The notes under the pieces: generated by a model
Told to the model about the DNA's origin: nothing
The model's input: only the letters and a program-made list of their open reading frames with translations
Database searches by the model: none
DNA from: a bacterium
GTDB taxonomy: Bacteria > JACRDZ01 > JAQUKH01
Assembly (NCBI GenBank): GCA_028719205.1
Contig: JAQUKH010000037.1
Span: forward strand, 1 to 22,980
Reading direction: 5' to 3'
Length of the DNA stretch: 22,980 nt
Shown here: positions 1-7,432 of the stretch, piece by piece
Layout of the letters: every line of letters begins with the position of its first letter
How positions within the stretch are numbered: the first letter of the stretch is position 1
Translations under genes and position numbers: made by a program

Positions 1-810
1 TGGCTGATATTTCAATCATTATTCCAGGGGATTATAAAGCTGGATTTTTTCGCAAGGTGGATTTTTATGCTGTCGGCGGGGGCATTAGCATTTACCGGGG
101 GATTGGCGTTGACATGTTTTGTAAGGGCCTTTAGCGCGACATTTCTCGCCCGTCCGAGAAGCGCGGAAGTTACTCACGCCAGAGAATCCTCATTCCCTTT
201 GCTCGCCGGTATGGGGGCGCTCTCAGCACTGTCTCTTTTATTCGGAATATTTTCCGGCCCGCTTACATTTTTTCTTGGAAAAGTAGGAAATAGCCTCAGC
301 ATTTTTCAAGGGGTACCTTCTTTGATTTCATTATCAAAAGGCCAGGGTATAATTATGGAAAACGGTTTTGCTTCTGTCTCGGGGCCCGCATTCTTTGCGC
401 TTTTCCTTGCCGTGATTTTTATAGTAGTATTTATTACTCGATCAATGATCAATGGACAACAAAAAATAAAAACCGGCGCCACCTGGGATTGTGGAACCGG
501 TTTAACTCCGCGCATGGAAATAACCGCTACGGGCTTTGCCCGTTCCATTGTTCTTATTTTCAAAGGTATATTAAAACCAAGCATTCAACACGAAATTGGA
601 TATCATGACTCTGAAAGCAGATATTTGCCGAAATCCAGAACAGTGACTTTAAGCGTAGGCGATATCCCACGGTCTTATTTTTATCAGCCATTACATATGA
701 TGGTTACCGGTTTGTCTTCGCGTGTAAAGAATATTCAAAGTGGGAACATAAATGCCTACATTTCATATATTTTTATCGCGCTCTTAATCGTATTATTTGC
801 AACATTATAA
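1..810 (+). CDS. hyfB: HyfB-like proton-pumping membrane subunit, C-terminal part (cut by left edge)
   Basis: Partial gene: the reading frame is open from base 1, beginning W-L-I-F-Q-S-L-F, so the in-frame ATG at 67 is internal. About 269 residues of the C-terminus are visible. They contain several hydrophobic membrane segments and the motif WDCGTG followed by PRMEITATGFARS, typical of hydrogenase-4 subunit B and related NuoL/Mrp-antiporter family proteins. These subunits form part of the ion-translocating membrane arm of group 4 hydrogenases and complex-I-like enzymes. The gene is followed after only 3 bases by hyfC, and the order hyfB-C-E-F-G marks an operon. Because the linked large subunit lacks nickel ligands, the complex is better called Ehr (energy-converting hydrogenase related) than hydrogenase 4. 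Family assignment is firm; the ion pumped is unknown. Confidence 0.9.
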   Translation, partial: WLIFQSLFQGIIKLDFFARWIFMLSAGALAFTGGLALTCFVRAFSATFLARPRSAEVTHARESSFPLLAGMGALSALSLLFGIFSGPLTFFLGKVGNSLSIFQGVPSLISLSKGQGIIMENGFASVSGPAFFALFLAVIFIVVFITRSMINGQQKIKTGATWDCGTGLTPRMEITATGFARSIVLIFKGILKPSIQHEIGYHDSESRYLPKSRTVTLSVGDIPRSYFYQPLHMMVTGLSSRVKNIQSGNINAYISYIFIALLIVLFATL

Positions 811-813
811 ATT

Positions 814-1740
814 ATGAAAATACTTGTTTGGGCAATTCAATTTATTTTTACACCGGCAATATCGCCGCTTTGTGTTGGTATTATCAAAAAGATAAAAGCA
901 TGGCTTCAAAATCGCCAGGGTGCGGGTATTTTTCAGCTATACAAAGATTTATGGAAGCTCTTGCACAAAGATGAAATAATAAGCCGGGATGCCTCCTGGA
1001 TTTTCCGCTATGCTCCGTTTATTATTTTTGCCGTAACAATTGTGGTGGGCGGGAGTATCCCGCTCTTTGCATCTTTTCTCGGCAACACTTTAACCGGAGA
1101 TATGCTGGTTGTTGTTTACGCGCTGGCTGTCAGCACTTTTTTCCTGGCGCTTGGAGGTATGGATACCGGCAGCGCTTTTGGAGGATTCGGTTCCAGCCGT
1201 GAAATGACTATTTCCGCGCTGGCAGAAGGCGGGCTTATTTTTTCTCTCCTGACGGTGGGACTTATAAGCGGTACTACGAATTTATTTGCCATCTCCGGCT
1301 TCGGTATGTTCGCGGAAAGCCGGCATTTTTTTCCGGTGCTGTTGGCTTTTGGCGGATTTTTTATTGTTCTGCTGGCTGAGACAGCAAGGTTCCCCTATGA
1401 CAATCCGGATACTCATTTGGAATTAACCATGATTCACGAAGCGATGCTTTTGGAATATTCCGGAAAAAGACTGGCCCTTATGGAATGGGCATCAGCCAAT
1501 AAGCTGTTTATTTTCTCCGCCCTGGGAGCGAATCTGTTTTTTCCATTAGGTTTGGCTCAAAATATGGATGCAGGCGCGATTGTTACAGGTATCGCCGCTT
1601 TTATGGTAAAAATATTTATTTTTTGCCTGGTTATTGCACTGATCGAATCCGGTATGGCTAAATTCCGTTTTTTTCGGTTACCGGATCTTTTATTAATCTC
1701 TTTTATTCTTAATGTTGTAGCACTCGGACTTATGTACTAA
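814..1740 (+). CDS. hyfC: HyfC/NuoH-like membrane subunit of Ehr-type complex
   Basis: A 308-residue polytopic membrane protein of the NuoH/HyfC/EchB family (respiratory-chain complex I subunit 1). In complex I the homologue anchors the peripheral arm and links redox change to ion pumping. Visible family motifs are QNRQGAGIFQLYKDLWKLL (about residues 32-50), FGSSRE (125-130), AETARFPYDNPD (188-199) and HEAMLLEYSG (208-217), with acidic residues in the loop regions that matter for coupling in NuoH. Length is normal for the family. The gene starts 3 bases after hyfB and ends 2 bases before hyfE, so it is translated as part of one operon. No truncation or missing motif is seen. Confidence 0.93.
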   Translation: MKILVWAIQFIFTPAISPLCVGIIKKIKAWLQNRQGAGIFQLYKDLWKLLHKDEIISRDASWIFRYAPFIIFAVTIVVGGSIPLFASFLGNTLTGDMLVVVYALAVSTFFLALGGMDTGSAFGGFGSSREMTISALAEGGLIFSLLTVGLISGTTNLFAISGFGMFAESRHFFPVLLAFGGFFIVLLAETARFPYDNPDTHLELTMIHEAMLLEYSGKRLALMEWASANKLFIFSALGANLFFPLGLAQNMDAGAIVTGIAAFMVKIFIFCLVIALIESGMAKFRFFRLPDLLLISFILNVVALGLMY

Positions 1741-1742
1741 TT

Positions 1743-2390
1743 ATGAATATTTTAACTTTACAATTTTTACTGGAGATAATTTTCGGCACCGTTATATTTT
1801 TGCATATTACAAAAAAGAATTTTTGGGCTGTGATCGCGTATGGCGTGCAATCTTTGATGATTGGTATTATCTTTCTCAATTCTTTTTTTGAAACCGTCAA
1901 TGTGTATATTGGCATTATGGTTCTCTTAACCATTATCATTAAGGTCATATTAGCGCCATTATTTTTAACTCGTTTAATTAAAAGGCACCTGGCAATGTTT
2001 TCAGTCAGCACCTATCTTAATACGCCGCTGACTTTAATAATTATTGCCATATTGACTTTTATTGCCCGCTCTCAGAAATTCGCGCCGCTGACTAATATTA
2101 TCCCTGCTAATCAGGCGTTGTTATCACTGGCGCTTTCAGCTATATTTCTTTCTCTCTTTCTAATTATCAACCGCAAGGGAGCGTTGTCACAAATTATTGG
2201 CATTCTTTCACTGGAAAATAGTATTGTGGTTTTTGCTGTTTTTGCCGGCTTAGAGCAATCACCGGCGCTTCAAATCGGCATCATATCCAATTTTTTTATT
2301 TGGCTGATTATTGCTACAGTGTTTGTATCTATGATTTTTAAACATTTTGGGTCTCTTGATATAACTACCATGAAGAATTTAAAAGATTAA
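1743..2390 (+). CDS. hyfE: HyfE-like small membrane subunit (NuoK-related)
   Basis: A 215-residue, strongly hydrophobic protein with about six or seven predicted membrane spans, lying between hyfC and hyfF as hyfE does in hydrogenase-4-type operons. HyfE carries a NuoK-like region and contributes to the membrane arm; it has no cofactor. The C-terminal segment ending in FVSMIFKHFGSLDITTMKNLKD resembles the family ending. Sequence identity is diffuse, as is common for this subunit, so the call rests partly on operon position. It begins 2 bases after hyfC and is followed 4 bases later by hyfF. Confidence 0.82.
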   Translation: MNILTLQFLLEIIFGTVIFLHITKKNFWAVIAYGVQSLMIGIIFLNSFFETVNVYIGIMVLLTIIIKVILAPLFLTRLIKRHLAMFSVSTYLNTPLTLIIIAILTFIARSQKFAPLTNIIPANQALLSLALSAIFLSLFLIINRKGALSQIIGILSLENSIVVFAVFAGLEQSPALQIGIISNFFIWLIIATVFVSMIFKHFGSLDITTMKNLKD

Positions 2391-2394
2391 AGTT

Positions 2395-3837
2395 ATGGAA
2401 ATGCTATTTATTATTACAACCTTAATAATTACAGCGCTAATAAGCGCGCTGATTAAACGTAGAGGCGTTATTGAGTTTTTTTCTGTTATTGCCGCGCTTA
2501 TTGTATTGTTTGAAGCTGGCGCCATCGCTCTAAAAGTTTCTGTTTCCGGTGACTATTCTCCATTTATTTATTTCTATATTGATTCACTGGGAGCGATTAT
2601 CCTTCTTGTCGCCAGCGTTATTTCCCTTGCGGCCGCGGTTTACTCCATACAATATCTTCGTCAGGAAACTGCTAAAAATATCATTGGTTTTGCAAGAGTA
2701 AGGCAATATTATGTATTGTTAAATATTTTTTCAATTGCAATGTTTTTAGCCATAACAGCCAATAACCCGATATTCGCGTGGATTTCAATTGAAGCCACGA
2801 CACTTTCTACCGCCTTTCTCATTAGTTTTTATAATAAGCCATCGGCTATTGAAGCGGCCTGGAAATACCTGATTATCAACGCTGTCGGTTTGCTTTTGGG
2901 ATTTTTTGGGACGCTCTTATACTTTACTTCTTTCACCTTATTGAGTGAAAATGAATTTGTCAGTTGGCAGTCGCTTGCGGCAAATGCTGTTCATTTGGAT
3001 CCGTTAATCGCCAAAGTTGCCTTTATTTTTGCATTAATCGGTTATGGAACAAAGATTGGGTTTGTGCCTATGCACACATGGAAACCGGACGCATATAGTA
3101 AAGCGCCTAATCCAATTGGGGCATTATTATCAGGCGCTCTTTTGCCGGTTGCGTTTATTATGATATTGAAATTCAGGGGAATAACAGATATTGCCGCTGG
3201 CCCGGAGTTTAGCCGGCATTTATTAATTGGATTTGGCCTGTTATCTGTTGCGGTAGCCGCATTAATAATGTTTAATGCCAAAAATTACAAAAGATTATTA
3301 GCCTATTCCAGCATTGAAAATGCAGGGGTAATGGCTCTGGGTTTTAGCTTCGGCGGTTTGGGTGTTTTTGCCACTATACTTCATTTGATTTATAACTCCC
3401 TCGTAAAAGCGATGCTTTTCTTTTCCTCCGGAAATTTATTACTTAGATATAGTTCTGCAAAAATCAAGAATATCAAAGGAGCAATAGATGTTGTTCCTAT
3501 TACGAGTACGCTGTTTATTGCCGGTTTTTTAATTTTGACAGGATTCCCCCCATTTGGAATATTTTTAACCAAGATGCAAATTCTTTCGGCTGGCATGCAG
3601 GCATATCCGGCAGTCAGTGTTGCTGCTTTATCTTTTATGACGCTCGCCTTTGCTGGTTTTTTTAAGCATATTACCTCTATGTTTTTTGGCGAAAAACCCA
3701 AGGATATTGAAATCGGAGAAAGTAGTATTTGGTTAATTCTTCCGCCTATGATGTTGCTGATTATCATTAGTATTTTAAGTTTTTATATTCCGTCTTTTTT
3801 ATTAACGTTGATCAATAATGCCGTTTTACGCTATTAA
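2395..3837 (+). CDS. hyfF: HyfF-like Mrp-antiporter-type membrane subunit
   Basis: A 480-residue polytopic protein of the NuoN/NuoL/Mrp-antiporter family. Key elements of the ion channel are visible: an acidic residue in the segment FAWISIEATTLSTAF (E133) and the lysine-containing segment GYGTKIGFVPMHTWKPDAY (K220, H227), followed by APNPIGALLSG, and later LLAYSSIENAGVMALGF. In the family these Glu, Lys and His residues line the proton or sodium path, so the pump half of this complex looks intact. The length fits HyfF rather than the longer HyfB/NuoL. It sits 4 bases after hyfE and ends 2 bases before hyfG. Confidence 0.9.
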   Translation: MEMLFIITTLIITALISALIKRRGVIEFFSVIAALIVLFEAGAIALKVSVSGDYSPFIYFYIDSLGAIILLVASVISLAAAVYSIQYLRQETAKNIIGFARVRQYYVLLNIFSIAMFLAITANNPIFAWISIEATTLSTAFLISFYNKPSAIEAAWKYLIINAVGLLLGFFGTLLYFTSFTLLSENEFVSWQSLAANAVHLDPLIAKVAFIFALIGYGTKIGFVPMHTWKPDAYSKAPNPIGALLSGALLPVAFIMILKFRGITDIAAGPEFSRHLLIGFGLLSVAVAALIMFNAKNYKRLLAYSSIENAGVMALGFSFGGLGVFATILHLIYNSLVKAMLFFSSGNLLLRYSSAKIKNIKGAIDVVPITSTLFIAGFLILTGFPPFGIFLTKMQILSAGMQAYPAVSVAALSFMTLAFAGFFKHITSMFFGEKPKDIEIGESSIWLILPPMMLLIIISILSFYIPSFLLTLINNAVLRY

Positions 3838-3839
3838 TT

Positions 3840-5411
3840 ATGATTAAAGAAAAAATACAACAATATATTTCTAAAGACGCGAAAGTTGAATTTTGCGATA
3901 ATGCCGCTATTTTTGAGGTATCCGCTTCAGAAATAAAGAAAGTTGCCGGTGATTTACACGGTAATAAAAATCTTTTATTCAAACTTATAACCGCGACCGA
4001 CGAAAGGGCGGAAAATGATTGCTTTAAAATTTGGTATGTTTTTGGCATACCCAAAGAAAATTTATTTATTATTCCTTTTATTCAATTAAAAAATACAACA
4101 GAATTTCCATCGATCTCTCTTATTATTTATGAGTCTTTGAATTTTGAAAAAAAAATACAGACATTTTTTGGCCTTACTCCAACCGGAAGCTATGATCTAA
4201 GGCCGATAATACTTCATGAAAATTGGCCAACGGATATTTTTCCTTTAAGAAAAGATTTTAATTGGCAGGCAAGGCCTGAAACAGCAAGCGGTGTTTATCG
4301 TTTTCAAGAGGTTAAAGGTGAAGGCATTTATGAAATTCCGGTCGGGCCGATTCACGCCGGCATCATCGAGCCGGGCCATTTCCGCTTTAGCGTTGCCGGA
4401 GAACGCATCGTGCTTTTGGAACCGCGGCTCGGTTTTACTCATAAGGGCAGTGAAAAATTATTTGAAGTCCTGTCGCTTGGTGATAAGGTAAAGTTATCGG
4501 AAAAAATTTCCGGGGATAGTTCTTTCAGCCATTCATTGGCTTTTTGTCAGGCGTTAGAAAAATTAAGCCGTATCAATGTGCCGGCGCGCGCGCGATATCT
4601 GCGGGTTATTTATGCCGAACTGGAACGGCTGGCTAATCATTTAGGTGATATCGGGGCGATTATGATGGACACAGGTTTTAATTTTGGCGGAGCGCAAGGC
4701 GCGCGCCTGCGGGAAATAGTTATGCGAATAAATGAAAGAATTACCGGAAGCCGGTTTTTGCGTAATGTAAATGTTATTAGCGGGGTAGTCAAAGATATTG
4801 ATGATAAAGAAAAAAACAAATTATCTTTAGAGCTGGAAAAAATAAACAAAGATTTTTACGAAGTTATCGCGGTAGCGGAAAATAGCACATCTCTTTTAAA
4901 TCGTCTCAAAGGGACGGGGGCGCTTTCGGCTGAAATTTCCAAAAATCACGGTGTTTTAGGAGTGGCCGGAAAAGCCGTTGGTATACAAAACGACGCGCGC
5001 GTTGATTATCCTTACGCGGCTTACGACGAGCTTTTGCCTGGTGAAATTGCAACCGAGCAAGATGGAGATGTCTATGCAAGATTCCGTGTTCGTATCAAAG
5101 AAACTTTTGCATCAATTAAGATTATTCAAGATGCATTGCGCAAATTACCGGAAGGATGCACCAGTATAGCTGATCCTGATGTTATCTTCAAAAAAAATGC
5201 TCTTGCGATAAGTGTTGTGGAAGGATGGCGGGGAGAGATTTTATATTTTGTTACAACAGGCACGGATGGAAATATCAGCAGAGTTGCCCCTCGAGACCCT
5301 TCGTTCATTAATTGGGGGGTACTTAGATACGCGGGTTTTGGTAATATAATACCTGATTTCCCGCTGATCAATAAAAGTTTTAATTTGTCATATTCCGGAA
5401 ATGATTTATAA
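3840..5411 (+). CDS. hyfG: HyfG-like large subunit (NuoC-NuoD fusion) lacking NiFe ligands, Ehr type
   Basis: A 523-residue fusion. Residues 1-140 match the 30-kDa NuoC-like domain, ending in HENWPTDIFPLRKDF. Residues 150-523 match the 49-kDa/large hydrogenase subunit (IPVGPIHAGIIEPGHFRFS at 166-184; GFTHKGSEKL at 198-207). In real group 4 hydrogenases the next region carries a CGIC motif and the C-terminus a DPCxxC motif. Here the first is SGDSS (224-228) and the protein ends KSFNLSYSGNDL, with S517 and G520 at the aligned positions. All four nickel-binding cysteines are therefore absent. Such cysteine-less homologues are known as Ehr (energy-converting hydrogenase related) and are thought to couple ferredoxin or another donor to ion transport without H2 chemistry. 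The protein ends at the usual point of mature cysteine-less versions, with no maturation peptide. Confidence 0.9.
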   Translation: MIKEKIQQYISKDAKVEFCDNAAIFEVSASEIKKVAGDLHGNKNLLFKLITATDERAENDCFKIWYVFGIPKENLFIIPFIQLKNTTEFPSISLIIYESLNFEKKIQTFFGLTPTGSYDLRPIILHENWPTDIFPLRKDFNWQARPETASGVYRFQEVKGEGIYEIPVGPIHAGIIEPGHFRFSVAGERIVLLEPRLGFTHKGSEKLFEVLSLGDKVKLSEKISGDSSFSHSLAFCQALEKLSRINVPARARYLRVIYAELERLANHLGDIGAIMMDTGFNFGGAQGARLREIVMRINERITGSRFLRNVNVISGVVKDIDDKEKNKLSLELEKINKDFYEVIAVAENSTSLLNRLKGTGALSAEISKNHGVLGVAGKAVGIQNDARVDYPYAAYDELLPGEIATEQDGDVYARFRVRIKETFASIKIIQDALRKLPEGCTSIADPDVIFKKNALAISVVEGWRGEILYFVTTGTDGNISRVAPRDPSFINWGVLRYAGFGNIIPDFPLINKSFNLSYSGNDL

Positions 5412-5443
5412 AATATACTAATTTTTTTAAGGAGGATTTATTT

Positions 5444-5965
5444 ATGGTTAAATTATGGAGATGTGAGATCTGCGGGGACCCTTATATTGGAAATAACCCG
5501 CCGGATAATTGCCCTTTTTGCGGAGCGCATAAACAGTATATTAAAGAGGTAAAAAATGCGGGAGTTAATTTTAATGTTGAATTGAACGAAAAAGATAAAA
5601 CTAACGCGGAGCACGCCCTGCAGGTTGAAATCAGCAACTCCACATTTTATTTTTGCGCCGCGGAAAAAACTGATGATCCGGAAGGAAAATTATTATTTAA
5701 GGCGTTAGCTAAAATCGAAGCGGAACATGCCGCTATCTGGAAGAAAATATTAAAACTTTCAAGTGTTCCGAAAGGTAATGAAACGTGCCATATAACAAAT
5801 AAAGAAAATCTTGGAGAATCCCATGCGAGAGAAACAAGGGCGATCGAATTTTACAAAAAATCTTCTAAGGAGTCTAAAAATAACAGAATAAAACAGATAT
5901 TTGAGGCATTGGTTGAAATAGAGACAGACCATTTATATCTTTCAGAGGAAAGATTAAGTGGGTAG
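5444..5965 (+). CDS. Rubrerythrin-like protein with N-terminal rubredoxin domain
   Basis: A 173-residue protein with a strong Shine-Dalgarno (AAGGAGG) before ATG 5444. Residues 1-30 form a rubredoxin-type iron site (C7, C10, C23, C26; CEICG and CPFCG). The rest is a ferritin-like helical region with diiron-type residues in EHALQVEIS, IEAEHAAIW and, near the end, EIETDHLYL. The rubredoxin domain precedes the ferritin-like domain, the reverse of classical rubrerythrin. Rubrerythrins reduce hydrogen peroxide in anaerobes using rubredoxin or NAD(P)H electrons. It lies 32 bases after hyfG and 23 bases before hdrC, so it is probably co-transcribed with the redox genes and may protect their clusters (inference). 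The ferritin-like half is divergent, so the activity is less certain than the fold. Confidence 0.8.
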   Translation: MVKLWRCEICGDPYIGNNPPDNCPFCGAHKQYIKEVKNAGVNFNVELNEKDKTNAEHALQVEISNSTFYFCAAEKTDDPEGKLLFKALAKIEAEHAAIWKKILKLSSVPKGNETCHITNKENLGESHARETRAIEFYKKSSKESKNNRIKQIFEALVEIETDHLYLSEERLSG

Positions 5966-5988
5966 GGTATTGCAAAAAAAGTTAAATT

Positions 5989-6558
5989 ATGTTAAAACAT
6001 ATTATGATTAGAAATGGTATTTCGCAAACATTAGCGCTGGAAATAGAAAAACGGACAAAAATAAATGTTTTTGGCTGCTACCAGTGCGGAAAATGTTCCG
6101 CGGGCTGTGTTTTTTCTTACCTTATGGATACCCCGCCGCATCTTTTGATGAGATTAATACAGTTAGACATGAGAGAAAAGGCGCTTTCTTCCAATACTTT
6201 TTGGGGTTGTGGCGCGTGTGTTACATGTTCATTCCGTTGTCCAAGGGAAATAGATGTTTTAAGAGTAATAAATACCGTAAGGAGCATCGCGATAGAAGAA
6301 AGAGTTTTGTCCCGGAACAATAGCCTGAAAGATGTCCCGATTTTTAATGAGATATTCATGAATAATATTATTGGAAATGAACATGTAAATGAATTTTTAC
6401 TTGGAGCTAATTTTAATCTTAAAAGCCTGAAATTTTTTAAAGATATTTCGCTTTTGCCGGTTTTATATAAAAAAGATAAACTTACGGCTCGTAAGAAAGC
6501 ATCTACTAGAAATATAAAGAAGATAGTTGAAGGATTAAAAGGTAATAATGGAATATAG
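5989..6558 (+). CDS. hdrC: Heterodisulfide reductase subunit C-like 2[4Fe-4S] protein
   Basis: A 189-residue protein with two cubane-cluster motifs of the form CxxCxxCxxxC: C30/33/36/40 (GCYQCGKCSAGC) and C74/77/80/84 (CGACVTCSFRCPREIDV). Spacing and length match HdrC, which carries electrons between HdrA and the catalytic HdrB. The C-terminal 70 residues are basic and without cofactors. It overlaps hdrB by 11 bases in another frame, suggesting translational coupling. No strong ribosome site precedes ATG 5989; an in-frame ATG at 6004 is a possible alternative start and would not alter the domain. Direct partner genes hdrB and hdrA follow. Confidence 0.93.
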   Translation: MLKHIMIRNGISQTLALEIEKRTKINVFGCYQCGKCSAGCVFSYLMDTPPHLLMRLIQLDMREKALSSNTFWGCGACVTCSFRCPREIDVLRVINTVRSIAIEERVLSRNNSLKDVPIFNEIFMNNIIGNEHVNEFLLGANFNLKSLKFFKDISLLPVLYKKDKLTARKKASTRNIKKIVEGLKGNNGI

Positions 6559-7411
6559 CTATTATCCCGGTTGTTCTCTAAAAAGCAGTTCAAAAGATTA
6601 CGCTGAATCTGTAAAACAGGTATCTGATAAGCTAGGTATAACTCTGATCGAACTTTCAAACTGGGCCTGCTGCGGCGCGAGTGTGTCTCATATACCCGAG
6701 GAATCATTAAGTTTGGCTTTGCCGGCGCTTACTATAGCGGAAGCGGATAAATATTCACGCGATATCGTCGCCTCCTGCGCGGCCTGCTTTAACAGATTGA
6801 AGAGTACACACCTTTTATTAGGGAAATATCCGGAGAAAAAAATAGAAACAGAAAAATTAATAGGGAAAAATCTCTCCGTGAAAATTAATGTAAAACATTT
6901 TTTGGAAGTATTATTCGAGGAAGTCAAAGATTGGGATTCTATAATAATAAAAAAACTAAAAGGTTTAAAAGTTGCATGTTATTACGGATGTTTACTCACC
7001 AGGCCAAATGATATGATCAAAGACGGGAAAAGCGAAGACCCGCGGATGATGGATAACTTAATGGAAAAATTGGGAGCAGCCTCTATTGATTGGCCATTTA
7101 AAACTGAGTGTTGTGGTACAAGTTTTGGATTGTCCAAACCGGAAGTTGTATTAAAACTTTCAGGCAGGATTTTAAGATCGGCTAAAAAATCAGGAGCGGA
7201 ATGTATTGTAGTTGCCTGTCCTTTGTGCCATTCTAATCTTGACCTAAGGCAATCACAGATCGAAAAATACAATAATTTGAAATTTGACCTGCCTGTATTT
7301 TATTTTCCGGAATTAGCAGCTTTAGCGTTAGGCATAGATTATCGTAATTTACTATTGGATAAACATATTGTGGATCCGATGCCATTGCTAAGAAGGAAAG
7401 ATTTAATTTAA
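6548..7411 (+). CDS. hdrB: Heterodisulfide reductase subunit B-like (two CCG domains)
   Basis: A 287-residue protein with two complete CCG (cysteine-rich) domains: C9, C41-C42, C77 and C80 (YYPGC, WACCGAS, SCAAC), then C144/C148, C188-C189, C224 and C227 (CYYGC, ECCGTSFG, CPLC). In HdrB these ligands hold two noncubane [4Fe-4S] clusters where the disulfide is reduced, so the catalytic subunit looks fully equipped. In bacteria without coenzymes M and B the natural disulfide or other acceptor is unknown. It overlaps the end of hdrC by 11 bases and is followed directly by hdrA. Length is usual. Confidence 0.94.
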   Translation: MEYSYYPGCSLKSSSKDYAESVKQVSDKLGITLIELSNWACCGASVSHIPEESLSLALPALTIAEADKYSRDIVASCAACFNRLKSTHLLLGKYPEKKIETEKLIGKNLSVKINVKHFLEVLFEEVKDWDSIIIKKLKGLKVACYYGCLLTRPNDMIKDGKSEDPRMMDNLMEKLGAASIDWPFKTECCGTSFGLSKPEVVLKLSGRILRSAKKSGAECIVVACPLCHSNLDLRQSQIEKYNNLKFDLPVFYFPELAALALGIDYRNLLLDKHIVDPMPLLRRKDLI

Positions 7412-7432
7412 GTGAAGGGGAGCGAAGCGACA

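Noticed and set aside
1-5411. Functional hydrogenase-4 / formate hydrogenlyase
   Set aside because: The large subunit lacks all four NiFe-binding cysteines and no small hydrogenase subunit, maturation or formate dehydrogenase gene is in view.
6117-6707. 196-codon open frame on the minus strand
   Set aside because: It is antisense to hdrC and hdrB, which have clear cysteine motifs; it has no recognisable domain.
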